Source: Panopea generosa (lineage: Eukaryota; Mollusca; Bivalvia; Adapedonta; Hiatellidae). Taken from it: a stretch of DNA of 64,000 bases. The position numbers and the translations under genes were made by a program. This document shows, piece by piece, positions 36,611-46,437 of the stretch (positions are counted from its first letter, which is position 1; each line of letters begins with the position of its first letter). The DNA is taken from assembly GCA_029582155.1 (NCBI GenBank), contig CM055894.1, forward strand, positions 35,621,132-35,685,131. Direction: 5' to 3'. The notes beneath the pieces are model-generated. The model saw nothing but the letters and a program-made list of their open reading frames with translations, was not told the DNA's origin and ran no database searches.

Positions 36611-37409
36611 TTTTAATAGACTGCTATTTATAGAATGACATCGTACGGTAAGAATGGCCTTGTGTATGATTTATATATTATAGAATCTACCGGAAGTATG
36701 GCTCTATAGAAGTCGGCATTAGAGATTAGTTACAAAGTCTACTATACGAAGTATTTAAGACTTCAGATACTCTATCTGGTACATAATCTTGAACATTATT
36801 GGATAGGTCTTCAGTACACGACACGACTTTTTATTTTTAGGTATAGCAGTTCACAACCATTGCATCAGTCGAACCCCACGCAAGAGATTATTGTCAAGCC
36901 TAGTATGTGTCTCCTGCTCTTGTATTGGCACGATACATAATCCCTAAGCGGATTAGTCAACAAACGCTGGATACACTACAGTGGCTTATTGATGCGTCAG
37001 AGTTAATACCTTTACGTTACCCCAGTATGTTTAACGTCTACCGGACATGAACACAATAGCCCATTCATCAGCCAAAAGATAATCATTTTAAAATCGCCTG
37101 ACTGTCTAGCGTTTGTTTATTTAGGCACGGAAGTGTAACAATGGTGTATTCAAGTACCAAACTTAATCACTGGACGTCTTAACCATAGATCAATGGGTCC
37201 TTTATTGTACATATTCATGCTTGTACGGGTCAAGAGAGGTACGAAATAGTTGAAACTGGTGGACAATGTAAATCGAGCAAAGATGTTGAATTAGCAAGAG
37301 GTAAATATTTTTTTTAAAATAAAATGTGATGTCAGTATCGTAGATGTTGCATTAACTGAATAACACGGGAAAATCGAATGTATTGTATTTTTATAGCAAG
37401 AGGTAAATA
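36611..37409. other. Non-coding stretch, nothing assigned
   Basis: The phrase AGCAAGAGGTAAATATTT appears twice (about 37290 and 37397) around the LINE tail. Otherwise nothing is seen. Confidence 0.4.
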
Positions 37410-37476
37410 TTTAATTTAAGAGGACCACAGGGAAGATTGGTGATTGTTCCAAATGTGTTTCCTCTTTAAATAAATA

Positions 37477-37508
<32 letters not shown>
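37410..37508 (+). repeat. 3' tail of a non-LTR retrotransposon with (ATT)n end
   Basis: TTTAAGAGGACCACAGGGAA, GATTGGTGATTGTTCC and GTTTCCTCTTTAAATAA are followed by about ten ATT units. This is the same tail as at 4250-4376. Confidence 0.55.
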
Positions 37509-37509
<1 letters not shown>

Positions 37510-37679
37510 GTTGTTTTTTTAGTATCGTCAATGTTTCCTTAACTGTGTAACACAAATTTTACGGAAAATTAATGAGTTTGATCCTAAAACCGTAAGTTAA
37601 AATAATTGTTTCGAAGTTGGGCAAGTTATATATTTTTGAAATGGTATGACCGAGTACATTAAGAAAAATATGGTTCCCA

Positions 37680-38410
37680 CCTGAAATGACGTCATAAAAT
37701 CAACTTTTTTTATGCTGATCGTAGCGTATCGAACGAGGTATCGTTGGATGGTATTGGAAAGCAGATTTCAAATATACTAGATTAATGGGTCAAGCTGAAA
37801 CAATTTTCGATTAATGTCAGATATAAAAAATAAAACTTAAATGGCGAACCTAGTATGGAACCATATGAAAGAAAATGGCGAGCAGTTTTCAAATATGTAA
37901 CTTTTATGGGTCTATGATGAACCCGAGCTGAGATATAGACGTTTGAAAAAACCGGAAGTGACGTCATCAACGATCAAATTTTGTATGCGTGTCCGTAACG
38001 TATCGTGAAATGTATCGTTAAAAAGGTATTGAAAAGAGGAAATTAACGGACTAATATTATTGGTATAGGATGAACCCGAGCTGAGTTATAGACGTTTGAA
38101 TAAAACGGAAGAGACGTCATAAACTGTCGAATTTGTATGCGTGTCCTTAAAGTATCGAATCATGTATCGTTAGTAAGGTATTGAAAACACGAATGTATTG
38201 GTATTATTATTATAGGTTTAGGACGAGTCATAGCTGAGATACGGTCGTTTAAATACCGAAATGACGTCATACAATTAAATTTCAGCGTAAAATATTCGTT
38301 TTGATAACGTTTGAATGCTCCCGAAACGCCGATTACGAAAATGTTATATCTATATGTCTATCTCCTACCATTTTCGAGATATCACAATTTAAAAGTTGTG
38401 TGACGTCAAG
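37680..38410 (+). repeat. Diverged ~150-bp satellite with conserved TGACGTCA
   Basis: Repeated phrases are ACCCGAGCTGAGATATAGAC / GTTTGAA, CCGGAAGTGACGTCAT, TGTATGCGTGTCC, TATCGTxxxxATGTATCGTT and AAGGTATTGAAAA. TGACGTCA or its one-base variant lies at 37687, 37959, 38112, 38262 and 38401, so the last three spacings are about 150, 150 and 139 bp. The repeat body is well diverged but the palindrome is kept in four of five. Confidence 0.75.
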
Positions 38411-39424
38411 CAATTAACGCGTTATTGTGCCGAAATTTCAAACGATCATAATCAATTTTTTACTAAATATGGCCGTGTCTGGTATCGTACGAAATAACTT
38501 TTTAGGCATTATCCGTTGATATAGTTGAACTGGAAATGGAATCACTCATGCGTAAAAAGATAATTTCTTCATTAATATTATGTCAATTCAACATGGAGTC
38601 TAGATTCATAAGTTTTTTTCTCACGATTCAGAATCCAATCCAATATGAAATTTGATAAAAGGTGCAACAAGTCGATACATCACATTATAAAACCATTGAA
38701 AATTTATATGGGGAAGAAGTTATAGAACTGTTAAATTGAGAAAGGCAAAATGGATGTAGAGAAATAGACTCGTTATTTTCGTTTGATTGCTTAATGTAAA
38801 CTACGAACGGAACTAAGACGATTTTACTTGTATCTCAAACAGATAGGAAATCAAACCCATTAATGAAACCAAATGAAATACTATATACTATATATATGCA
38901 GTGCGAATTCGTTATAAATCCAACGTTGGTTCTATAATGTCTCATATGATAAAAGATCCGAAAAAATATTAACGTGGAATGATAATGATGAACTAATTTA
39001 TGAAGGGACAACCATACCAGGATCCCAAATAACAGAGTTGTTGATAGACAGCCAATACAAGTATAAAAACATGCGCCGATTACATATATTTTGCTTCAGT
39101 CAATATTGCATGATGACGTTTCCATTGACGAGTTTTTCGGCGTGAGTTTTATTCCGAATGTCGGCGCCAGAATGACGTAGTGAGGTGTCCTAGATAGGAA
39201 AAATGACGTCATTTCCTCGATTTCCGGGCCGAACAACAACAACATTGACTATCGAATGTCAACAAAATTGAAAGATGAAGTTGTTTTAGTAGATGATAGA
39301 AGGCACCAAACTTCTATCTTCTTTATATTTTGTGGATCAAAAATCGATGCCTGAGTTTGTTAAGCAGCAATTTTTGTTTAAGCACAAGCGCAAGCATTAT
39401 ATCCTCGATTTCAAGCTCTTCTAA
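38411..39424. other. Upstream region of the MADF gene; no features assigned
   Basis: Further CRE-like sites occur (TGACGTCA at 39204-39211) and GATGACGTTTCC / AATGACGTAGTG partial sites near 39110-39180. No coding exon is recognised. Confidence 0.4.
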
Positions 39425-40373
39425 ATGGGCAAGGAAAATTTACAAATAAAAAGCTCATAAAACCTATCAGGGGTTATCCATGTCTGTATGACTTCTCGAT
39501 GTCGGAGTATAAAGACTTTTCCCTTCAGAAAAAATATATGGAAAGAAATTACAAAAGAAATGAACGAAGAATCCATGAGTTGTAAGTACCATGGCTGTTT
39601 TCTTATCTGGAAAGTATGTACTAATTATTTCAATGCACCTGCCAAGGAAGATTTGTAATAACTTGTTCTGCAAAAGATGTAATAATATATAACGGTACAT
39701 ATAATAATATATGTCTTTATGGTCTATATGTATGTAAAATGGATGTAATTATCTGTTTCATGGGAAGCATGGAAGCAAGTATGGAAGCAAATGCGTGACT
39801 TCTTTACAAAGAAGAGAAGAGAAATTCAGCGGATCTTCGGCCAAAAAAATCAAGACAGACCCATTGTATGAGCAGATGACATTTTTGGCCGATCATGTAG
39901 CAGCCAGGAGGTGACTTTATTATATTTCTCATACGGAAAAGTAAAGTACTCCAAAAGTAATCTGCAACTGAAAGGATTCTTTGATAAATCTATTGACTAT
40001 ATTCATCATTTTATCATTCACAAAATCATTCATATTAAGTAGACTCAGAATTAAAGTATTATTTTGCTATATAAATGGATTTGCAAAATATTTCTTGCAA
40101 GGCTTTGTGGGTAATTTTATTTCAGAACTAAAAACAATGGATTGTTTCAGCAACATTTAAGCAAATCAATATTTACAGCGCGATGCAGTCAAATTAAGAT
40201 ACACAATACCAGTGTTGATATCAGTTTCTTTTGTTTTTCAGTTCTGTGAGTAATCTGTCACAATATCCTAGTGGCAGTTCAGAAGGGGAGCAATCAAACA
40301 GTGACAACAATGCTATGGAGGATGAAGACGAAAACAGTGACGTTGATGAATCAAATGAACCAGATACTCAAAG
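39425..40373 (+). pseudogene. MADF-domain protein gene, three exons, frame-broken and 3'-truncated
   Basis: Exon 1 (39425-39581) starts ATGGGCAAGGAA and encodes KKLIKPIRGYPCLYDFSMSEYKDF, the N-terminal MADF helix pattern (LI..V...P.LYD....YKD; shown in part as GYPCLYDFSMSEYKDF). In another frame follows NIWKEITKEMNEES, with donor GTAAGT. Exon 2 (39768-39910) encodes WKQVWKQMRDFFTKKRREI and, one frame over, SGSSAKKIKTDPLYEQMTFL, the classical MADF end, with donor GTGACT. Exon 3 (40242-40373) is acidic and Ser/Asn-rich (EDEDENSDVDESNEPD), follows a good TTTTTCAG acceptor and keeps phase (AG+T). MADF domains bind DNA. Frame breaks lie at the A6 run 39529-39534 and around 39815-39840. Later exons are not found; a tandem repeat and a Polinton relic follow. 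It may be a pseudogene or a transposon accessory gene, and base errors are possible because both breaks are in purine runs. Confidence 0.6.
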
Positions 40374-40524
40374 GTACATAGTTGCTTATATATTTGAACA
40401 TTTACGAAAATATTGTTCTTGGCGTGGTAACGAATGGATGTTGAAATATCCAGTAAACTTATTTCTGATCCATAATGCCTACTGTGTTCCTCTAGTGCCA
40501 AACCTATTCAATTGCTGAAGTACT

Positions 40525-41262
40525 GGAGCTGCATCAATATTGACATCGGCAAACGTCGTCGATATGTCGAAACTAACTATACCATCGTGTTCTGCGTACC
40601 CAATTTCTATTCATAAATTTTTACCTCGACGCCGTCAGTGATCTAATTAAAAATTCAAATGTCGACCTCGGCTTCGACATTGAAAACCGTCGCTGAAAAG
40701 TCGAAACTAACTATACCATCGTGTTCTGCGTACCCGATTTTCTTTCATAAATTTTTACCTCGATGCCGTCAGTGACCTTTAAAATAAATGTCGACCTCGG
40801 CTTCGATATCTACAGCCGTCGTCGATAGGTCGAATCTAACTATACCATCGTGTTCTGCGTACCCAATTTCTATTCATAATTTTTTACCTCGACGCCGTCA
40901 GTGATCTAATTAAAAAATCAAATGTCGACATCGGCTTCGACATCGGCAACCGTCGTTGATAAGTCGAAACTGACTATACATAGTGTTTGACGTACCAGAT
41001 CTGCATTCATAATATTTTTCCTCGATGCAGTCAGTGATTTTATTAAAAAATCGAATGACGACCTCGGCTTCGACATCGGCAACCGTCGTCGATAGGTCGA
41101 ATCTAGCAATACTATCGTGTTTAACGTACCCGATTTCTATTCATACATTTTAACCTCGACGCCGTCAGTGATCTAATTAAAAAATCGAATGTCGACCTCG
41201 ACTTCAATATCTGCAACTGTCGTCGATAGGTCGAAACTAGCTATACCATCGTGTTCGTCATG
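40525..41262 (+). repeat. ~133-bp tandem repeat, about 5.5 copies
   Basis: The phrases CTATACCATCGTGTTCTGCG, TTTTTACCTCGACGCCGTCA, GTGATCTAATTAAAAA and TGTCGACCTCGGCTTCGACA recur with the CTATACCATCG anchor at about 40578, 40711, 40841, 40973, 41107 and 41242. Units are CpG-rich in the middle and AT-rich at the joint. The array ends about 30 bases before the proline-rich start of the Polinton relic. Confidence 0.9.
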
Positions 41263-41379
41263 CTACGTCATAAACGAAACGTACATCACACGTTCCTACA
41301 ACGCACACCACCGCCACCCATTAACGACATATCGCCGCCCCCGCCAAATAACAACATCCTGACACCGCCGACGCCGACG

Positions 41380-42260
41380 CCAACTCCCCGCCCAATAACA
41401 ACATCCTGAAGCCGCCGCCGCCGCCCAATAACAACATCTCTCCGCCGCCAAATAACAACATCCCGCCGCCGCCGCCTCCGCCGCCACCGTCTCCGCGCAA
41501 TGATGCAGAAACATCTTTATTGCCTTTCCAGTATAACGGTGGTTGGACCGGCCGAAAGGGGAACGAGCTGGTGGGTGTATCGTTTGCTACGTCATCTCGA
41601 TACGATGTATGGAAGAGAACCACACAAGAAAGTTATGTGGTGTTACGGGGTGTATCAACCTCTTTATGACGTCATGGACAAGAATTTATCCCATTTCCAG
41701 TTACATCAGGGACTCCCCTCTCAATCGGACTTGGAAGAGTTTGCGAATGGAGATCATTGTTTAATTAAAATAGACGATCTCATGCACCAGGTGTTTGAGA
41801 GTTAAGATACACAATTGCTGGTTTACACAAGGATGTCACCATAGTCGTCTGAGCGTCTTTTACTTGTCCCAGAATGTTTTTCATCAAGGGAACTCGGTCA
41901 GAATGATAGCCTTAAATAGTTGGTATACGGTGTTGTTAAAAAATGTGAGAGGTGTGTCACAAATCATGACGTTTGGGCGTCAACTGTCTCCGGGTAAATC
42001 GAATAAATGACCAGAAGCTTATCAAGAGGCGACGAAGGATAGCTATGGTTATTCAGTTTTGGATTTAACCCCGAGAAGAGAAGACAAATACAGAATGAGA
42101 ACAAATATATTTCCCCGAGAGAATCCCATTATCCACACGAGGTTATGAGGGGAATGTGGTTACATTGTCGTCAAAGATGAGTCGACTCGTCAGAAAACAT
42201 TAGAGTTATTTACAGCTTCTAACGAAAACCACGTCCAAACAACAAAGAAAACATCTCTTG
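41380..42260 (+). pseudogene. Polinton packaging-type ATPase (FtsK/HerA-like), decayed
   Basis: A proline/asparagine repeat (PPPNNNI units) precedes the ATPase region. The core then shows a hydrophobic strand leading to GPAERGTSWW, where the Walker A loop should be, followed by MWCYGVYQPLYD, the HQGLPS strand, and a Walker B-like LIKIDDLM. After a frameshift near 41800 come TQGCHHSRLSV and YLSQNVFHQG, and then GRQLSPGKSN. These are the landmarks of the packaging ATPase of Polintons and relatives. In virus-like elements it would drive DNA packaging. The Walker A Gly-Lys-Ser/Thr is not present in this copy, and stops and frameshifts follow, so it cannot be functional. The proline-rich leader is in another frame from the core. 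Confidence 0.65.
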
Positions 42261-42547
42261 AATACTAACGATCAACTGAGAGTGTTGACCCAAGTGGTGA
42301 TGAACTTACTCTAAAGAATACTTCCCATTAAATCGTCACATAAATCGAAGCTAAAAAAGAACTTTTATCAAGCGTATAAGGGACACGATGATAAGTAGTA
42401 AGAAGAGGAAAGAGGTGCTGTGTAAACAAGACGTTGTGGTTGCACAATTCTTGAAATACGTGGAGCCCGCTCTACGAAACTATATAAGATGAAAAGTATT
42501 CAAAAATCGGTGCTTTTTACCTTACGGCAAATACCAACGTTTGCTAG

Positions 42548-42973
42548 ATACCAGTAGTTGCAACAGAAAAGGTAGAATCACCGAAAGTAACTCCACAGAC
42601 GTTTGACCTAACCATTCGAGATATTTTTAATGTGTTACCTAAACGGTATCGATCTAAGATTGAAGCGATCCTGGCTTATATGTCACGTGACCCTAAGAGG
42701 ACACTATCGTGGAACGAACGAAGAGAACTCGTTTATAAAGGCTCAGCTATTCCTGACTCTCATATCGTGTATTTGCTGAAATACACACAATTTCGACACA
42801 AGAATTACACTCCTGTAGCGCCAAAAGAATTTTACGAAGAACTAAAGGAGATACTTCTACCGACAACACTTCTTGCCAAGCGTGATGTTGCGTTGAGGCC
42901 TCCGTGCTTACCTGACAAAAGAAAGAAAGTGAGAAGGCAAATAGAACAGCGGAAAAGGTGGATACATGTATAA
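42548..42973 (+). CDS. Polinton-associated conserved small protein (function unknown)
   Basis: An open frame follows the TAG at about 42545 and runs to the TAA at 42971-42973. There is no ATG at its head; the first family-like block is PQTFDLTIRDIFNVLPKRYR, followed by SKIEAILAYM, LSWNERRELVYKG, AIPDSHIVYLL and KEFYEELKEI, and a Lys/Arg-rich tail. The order LP...R.KA..IL.Y.....L.WN..GEL...G..I..S.I..LL is a conserved protein I associate with Polinton-type elements next to the integrase. It is the least damaged of the three genes. Its stop codon overlaps the ATG of the integrase (TAATG). Its function is not known to me. Confidence 0.55.
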   Translation: MPVVATEKVESPKVTPQTFDLTIRDIFNVLPKRYRSKIEAILAYMSRDPKRTLSWNERRELVYKGSAIPDSHIVYLLKYTQFRHKNYTPVAPKEFYEELKEILLPTTLLAKRDVALRPPCLPDKRKKVRRQIEQRKRWIHV

Positions 42974-44042
42974 TGAATTGGAAAGAGTATTTGTCGTCGA
43001 TCTACTTTAATTCGAACCATCCAGCCAGTTTTTAGGGTCCAGACAAGTTATATAAAACCGTCAAATCGGTGGGAAAATTTAAAATAGGACGATACAAGAT
43101 CCGGAAATGGCTACAAAACCAGGAATCGTATTCCTTGACAAGAGGAGCCAGGCGTAAATACTCACGTTCCCGTGTCATTGTAGAAGGCATAGATAGTCAG
43201 TGGGATATGGACTTGATGGACATGGTTGACTTGGCCAAACACATTGATGACTACAAATACGTCCTGGTATCTATTGATATTTTCTATCGCTATGCCCACC
43301 GTCAACCTATCAAGAGTAAAAAGGGAGTATTTGTCACACAGGCTCTACAGAGAATATAATCAGGAACCCGGAGTCAAAAGATGGTGCGCGCAAACCGTGG
43401 TATTGAATTCCGATCTAAAGAAGTCAATCAATACCTTCAACATCTCAATATTCACCACTTTGTCATAAACACGGAAACTAAAGTTGATTATACATATACA
43501 GAGAGATTCATCAAAACACTGAAACACAAACTATTCAGGTATTTGTTAAAAACGAGGACAAAGAAGTATATAGACAAACTACAGGACATAGTCCACAGCT
43601 ACAATCATACCGTCCGCCGAAGTATAGGTGAAAAGCCAGCGTCTGTAAGTCAAACGAACGAAAGTGAAAGTAGACTACAACAGTATTTACTGGAACAAAA
43701 AGGTCAAAAGAAAGAAATAAAGAAAGAGACTAAGAAAAAAAGTTTAAGATAGGTCAAACAGTACGTATACCACACGTCAGGTGTGTTTGATCGTGAATAT
43801 TCTCAAAACTGGACGGGTGATCTCTTCAAAGTCAAGTCACGCTATAGAAGAGAGGGTATACCAATTTATACTCTCGAAGCTTCGGATTGTGAAACCATAG
43901 ATGGGACCTTTTATGAACCCGAATTACAAGCGGTGAATGTCAAAGAAACCAGCCAACATCACATTGAAAAAATACTCGTGCGTTGGTTACATTGGCCCAA
44001 GAAATACGACTTGCGGATACCAGAAAAGGACGTCACATGTTA
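42973..44042 (+). pseudogene. Polinton integrase with C-terminal chromodomain, inactivated
   Basis: A frame of about 356 codons from ATG 42973 to the TAA at 44041 carries an HHCC-poor N-terminal region, the catalytic core (QWDMDLMDM with the first Asp, YKYVLVSIDIF, then RANRGIEF where the second Asp is normally part of a TDxGxEF motif, then ERFIKTLK with the Glu), a YNHTVRRSIG segment, an SH3-like region (FDREYSQNW...YTLEA...GTFYEPELQAV) and a chromodomain-type end (EKILVRWLHWP). The frame is broken by in-frame stops at 43033-43035, 43357-43359 and 43750-43752. The second catalytic Asp is replaced by Asn. The core is of the retroviral integrase type, which in Polintons inserts the element. 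The chromodomain is thought to target chromatin. Confidence 0.8.
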
Positions 44043-44531
44043 AAGTTCATACGGGGTTGGTCTTGACCAACAGCCACTATCAATGACGAGTCATGCTCTC
44101 ATTCAGGAATGCTTGGAAGGAGAAGATCAAGTGAAAGGCCATTTGAATCCATAAAGTGAATCGGTGTTATCTGTATTGCCTACGACTGTACTGTGCCGGG
44201 TATTATCATGGTAATCGTGTGTGTCAGACATTCTCCGATAGACTACGAAATCAAACCCATTGATCTTAACCATACGGCTTGCGTCTACGTCAAACAATCT
44301 TCATGGGAATGTATATGGGACACTGTGTAACCAAATGGTCTTTATACTTTATACAAGGATCGTTATACTTTAACTGGCCACCATAGCATCCCCCTCCCCA
44401 GTAATTACCGTACCGTGTTTGATCAAGAGATATTAAGTTTAACAGTATTCCAGTTATATGTACGTATTTATTTTTGAATGGGGTTTAACGCCATTTCCAA
44501 CACACTTCATGCTATATACGGCATATCCAGT
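44043..44531. other. Tail of the Polinton relic; no further gene recognised
   Basis: Short open pieces such as MVIVCVRHSPIDYEIKP (about 44205) are not recognisable. No terminal inverted repeat was found. Confidence 0.35.
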
Positions 44532-44702
44532 TTTATTGGTGGGGGGAGACATCAGAATGAATCTGGGTAGAACCACCATCCTTCCGCAAGTAACTTTCTC
44601 ACATTAAGTTTTTGGAGCGAGCAGAACTCGAACTCACGGCATTAGCAGTGAGAGGTAAATGATCTTGGGCGGCGAATTATACCACTCGGCCAAGGTTGAC
44701 CC
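44532..44702 (-). repeat. tRNA(Leu/Ser)-derived SINE, family B, copy 2
   Basis: Reverse complement: CCTTGGCCGAGTGGTATAAT, CACTGCTAATGCCGTGAGTT (then CGAGTTCTGCTCGCTCC), AAAAACTTAATGTGAGAAAG, GAAGGATGGTGGTTCTACCC, AGATTCATTCTGATGTCTCC and CCCCACCAATAAAAC. Block for block it matches 29771-29945. Confidence 0.8.
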
Positions 44703-45389
44703 TATGTGTACACAGTATAATACAGTATCTCAATAAAGAATAATTAGATATTAAATTGCTTAAATACAGTACTGGTAAGATACGGTTACAGTACTCGTGT
44801 ACCGGTTAACGAAGACCCCGCTACATCGACTGCCCTCCTACTCTCCTCCATTAATTGTTCGGGACTTTTGATATATTGCCGCCGCTTGATCGCCTCCTTC
44901 ACTACTCGATAAGCCTATTGACGTCTTTTCATCTCAGAATACCGCCTTGCACCATGAAAACGCAACTCTCTATACAACTGTCGCGCGCTAAAATTAGTAC
45001 ACATGACTTTAGTACACATGACTTTAGCTTTTACATAAATGTATTGTTCGTAATTCTAATTGCTTATAATCGGCTTAAATAATCAAAGTTCAATTTACAC
45101 AAAACATGAACGATGAAGTGTAATTCATTAATAAATGAATAAACAAAACAAGCTAATACTATCGGCGCTAAGCAATTCACAGGTTCTGTTCTACACTGTT
45201 TTATTCCGTTAAATACCTAACAACAAAGCGCTAAATTGTACGCTTCATAGAACAGCATCTCACTGGAATTATACACGAGTTAATATGATATAACCACACT
45301 CCCTCGTATGAAGATAAAAATCAAATACGACATATATATATACGCAAACATCGGAAATACTGTTGTTGTGATTTCAATAATATCCGTTT
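44703..45389. other. Non-coding stretch, nothing assigned
   Basis: The direct duplication ACACATGACTTTAG at 45000-45024 is the only structure seen. It could contain the left terminal repeat of the downstream Ngaro-like element but I could not match it. Confidence 0.35.
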
Positions 45390-45662
45390 GTGAAATATAT
45401 ACATATGATTTCATGATCCAACGGGTTTCTAAATGTGTCCTTTATGTAGCATGTGAATTGTAAAGTTGTCAGTTCATGCATGTAAGTGTCCCTCCAGTCC
45501 AGATGTTGTATTGTAAAACCATAGTATATAAATCATTATTAACACCAATTATATTGGGTTGATAGATGTCTTGATCTGATGGCCATGGTTTGCATTGTAG
45601 CTAGGCGAGCTTGCCTCAGTCTGGTATGTAGATTTATTTTTGGTTGTTCACAAATATATATA
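45390..45662 (+). repeat. Dispersed repeat R1, direct copy
   Basis: Shares ATGATYCAACGGGTTT-type, GTTTGCATTGTAGCTAG and TTTTGGTTGTTCACAAAT blocks with the inverted copy at 13562-13860. Confidence 0.7.
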
Positions 45663-45798
45663 CTGAACGGAACAACTTACTCGCCATCTGATATTTTATG
45701 TATTTTTCAAAAAGTATTTAAGCAATTTCCTTTAAATGTGGACTTGAATAAGTAAGAAAATGTAATCTAACAATGACCAAGACTGTATTTTTATACCA

Positions 45799-45830
45799 TC
45801 ATGGGCTAACAGACGATCAGTTAACTTTTT
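45799..45830 (-). repeat. Fragment of SINE family A tail
   Basis: GGGCTAACAGACGATCAGTTAAC is the inverse of the 3' block GTTAACTGATCGTCTGTTAG in the 30211 copy. No head is present. Confidence 0.4.
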
Positions 45831-45949
45831 GTTTTAACAAACTTGAAGTATAGTGTTTCTGCTCCGTGAAGTGTTGTGTTTATTAATTTAATTCCAAGAT
45901 GGCGGTCTATAGAGAACGTTTTTATAACGTTTTGATATTATATCATTCA

Positions 45950-46437
45950 TTTAGACGTCATCTCAGGGACTGGGCTGCTGCTAATTCAAAATTAAATCTT
46001 AATATTGATCCTACACGTGTGAGTGTTTTATGGCACGGAACTGGCGGCTCAACGGTTGGTTGGCCATCTCGTTAGAAATCACTCTGGCGTGACATGTCTC
46101 TTGTCCCGGATCTGTGTACAGACGTTTCAATATATTTTGAACTTTGCTTTCTATTGCTTGATGAAAGATTGTAAAATTGTGATGTTTTCAGAAATCATGC
46201 ATCGTCAAAGCAATGATGCTTACAACATCCGAGTTGATGAAGTAAATAGACTGTTGGAAGATGCGGCAACCAGTAACACTTGCCTTTATTTCTGGCGACA
46301 CTCGCGGAATAATTTTAACTCTCGCTTTCTTGTAGATTAGGTTGACCGTAATTGTGTTCTCATTCACAGGGACAGGGGTATGGCGAGGTACTACAGCTCG
46401 ATCCGGGGTGCTATTCTTTTTGCAGACAAATTACAGT
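45950..46437 (+). pseudogene. SGNH-hydrolase-like domain of the Ngaro-like element
   Basis: Read across two frames: RHLRDWAAANSKLNLNIDPTR, shown in part as RDWAAANSKLNLNIDP, and SVLWHGTGGSTVGWPS at about 46022-46066, then in another frame VMFSEIMHRQSNDAYNIRVD, YFWRHSRNNFNSRF, and finally RDRGMARYYSSIRGAILFAD (46372-46431). The pattern W.GTGG.TV, a mid-domain strand, N..V......, WRH, and a closing YY.SIRGAILFA fits the SGNH/GDSL-like hydrolase found in many metazoan Ngaro elements. Frame changes occur near 46066 and 46340, and an early TAG follows GWPS. Nothing suggests it is active. Confidence 0.6.

Larger units (their letters stand above)
41290..44340 (+). mobile_element. Polinton/Maverick relic (ATPase, small conserved protein, integrase)
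   Basis: Three co-oriented coding remnants in the order ATPase, short conserved protein, retroviral-like integrase with chromodomain match the module content of Polinton (Maverick/adintovirus-like) elements. DNA polymerase B, protease and capsid genes are absent here, and no long terminal inverted repeats were found, so only about 3 kb of a 15-20 kb element remains. After 44042 no further gene is clear. Confidence 0.7.

Noticed and set aside
41296-41623. Gly/Ala-rich minus-strand frames
   Set aside because: They are antisense readings of the CCG-rich proline leader of the Polinton ATPase relic.
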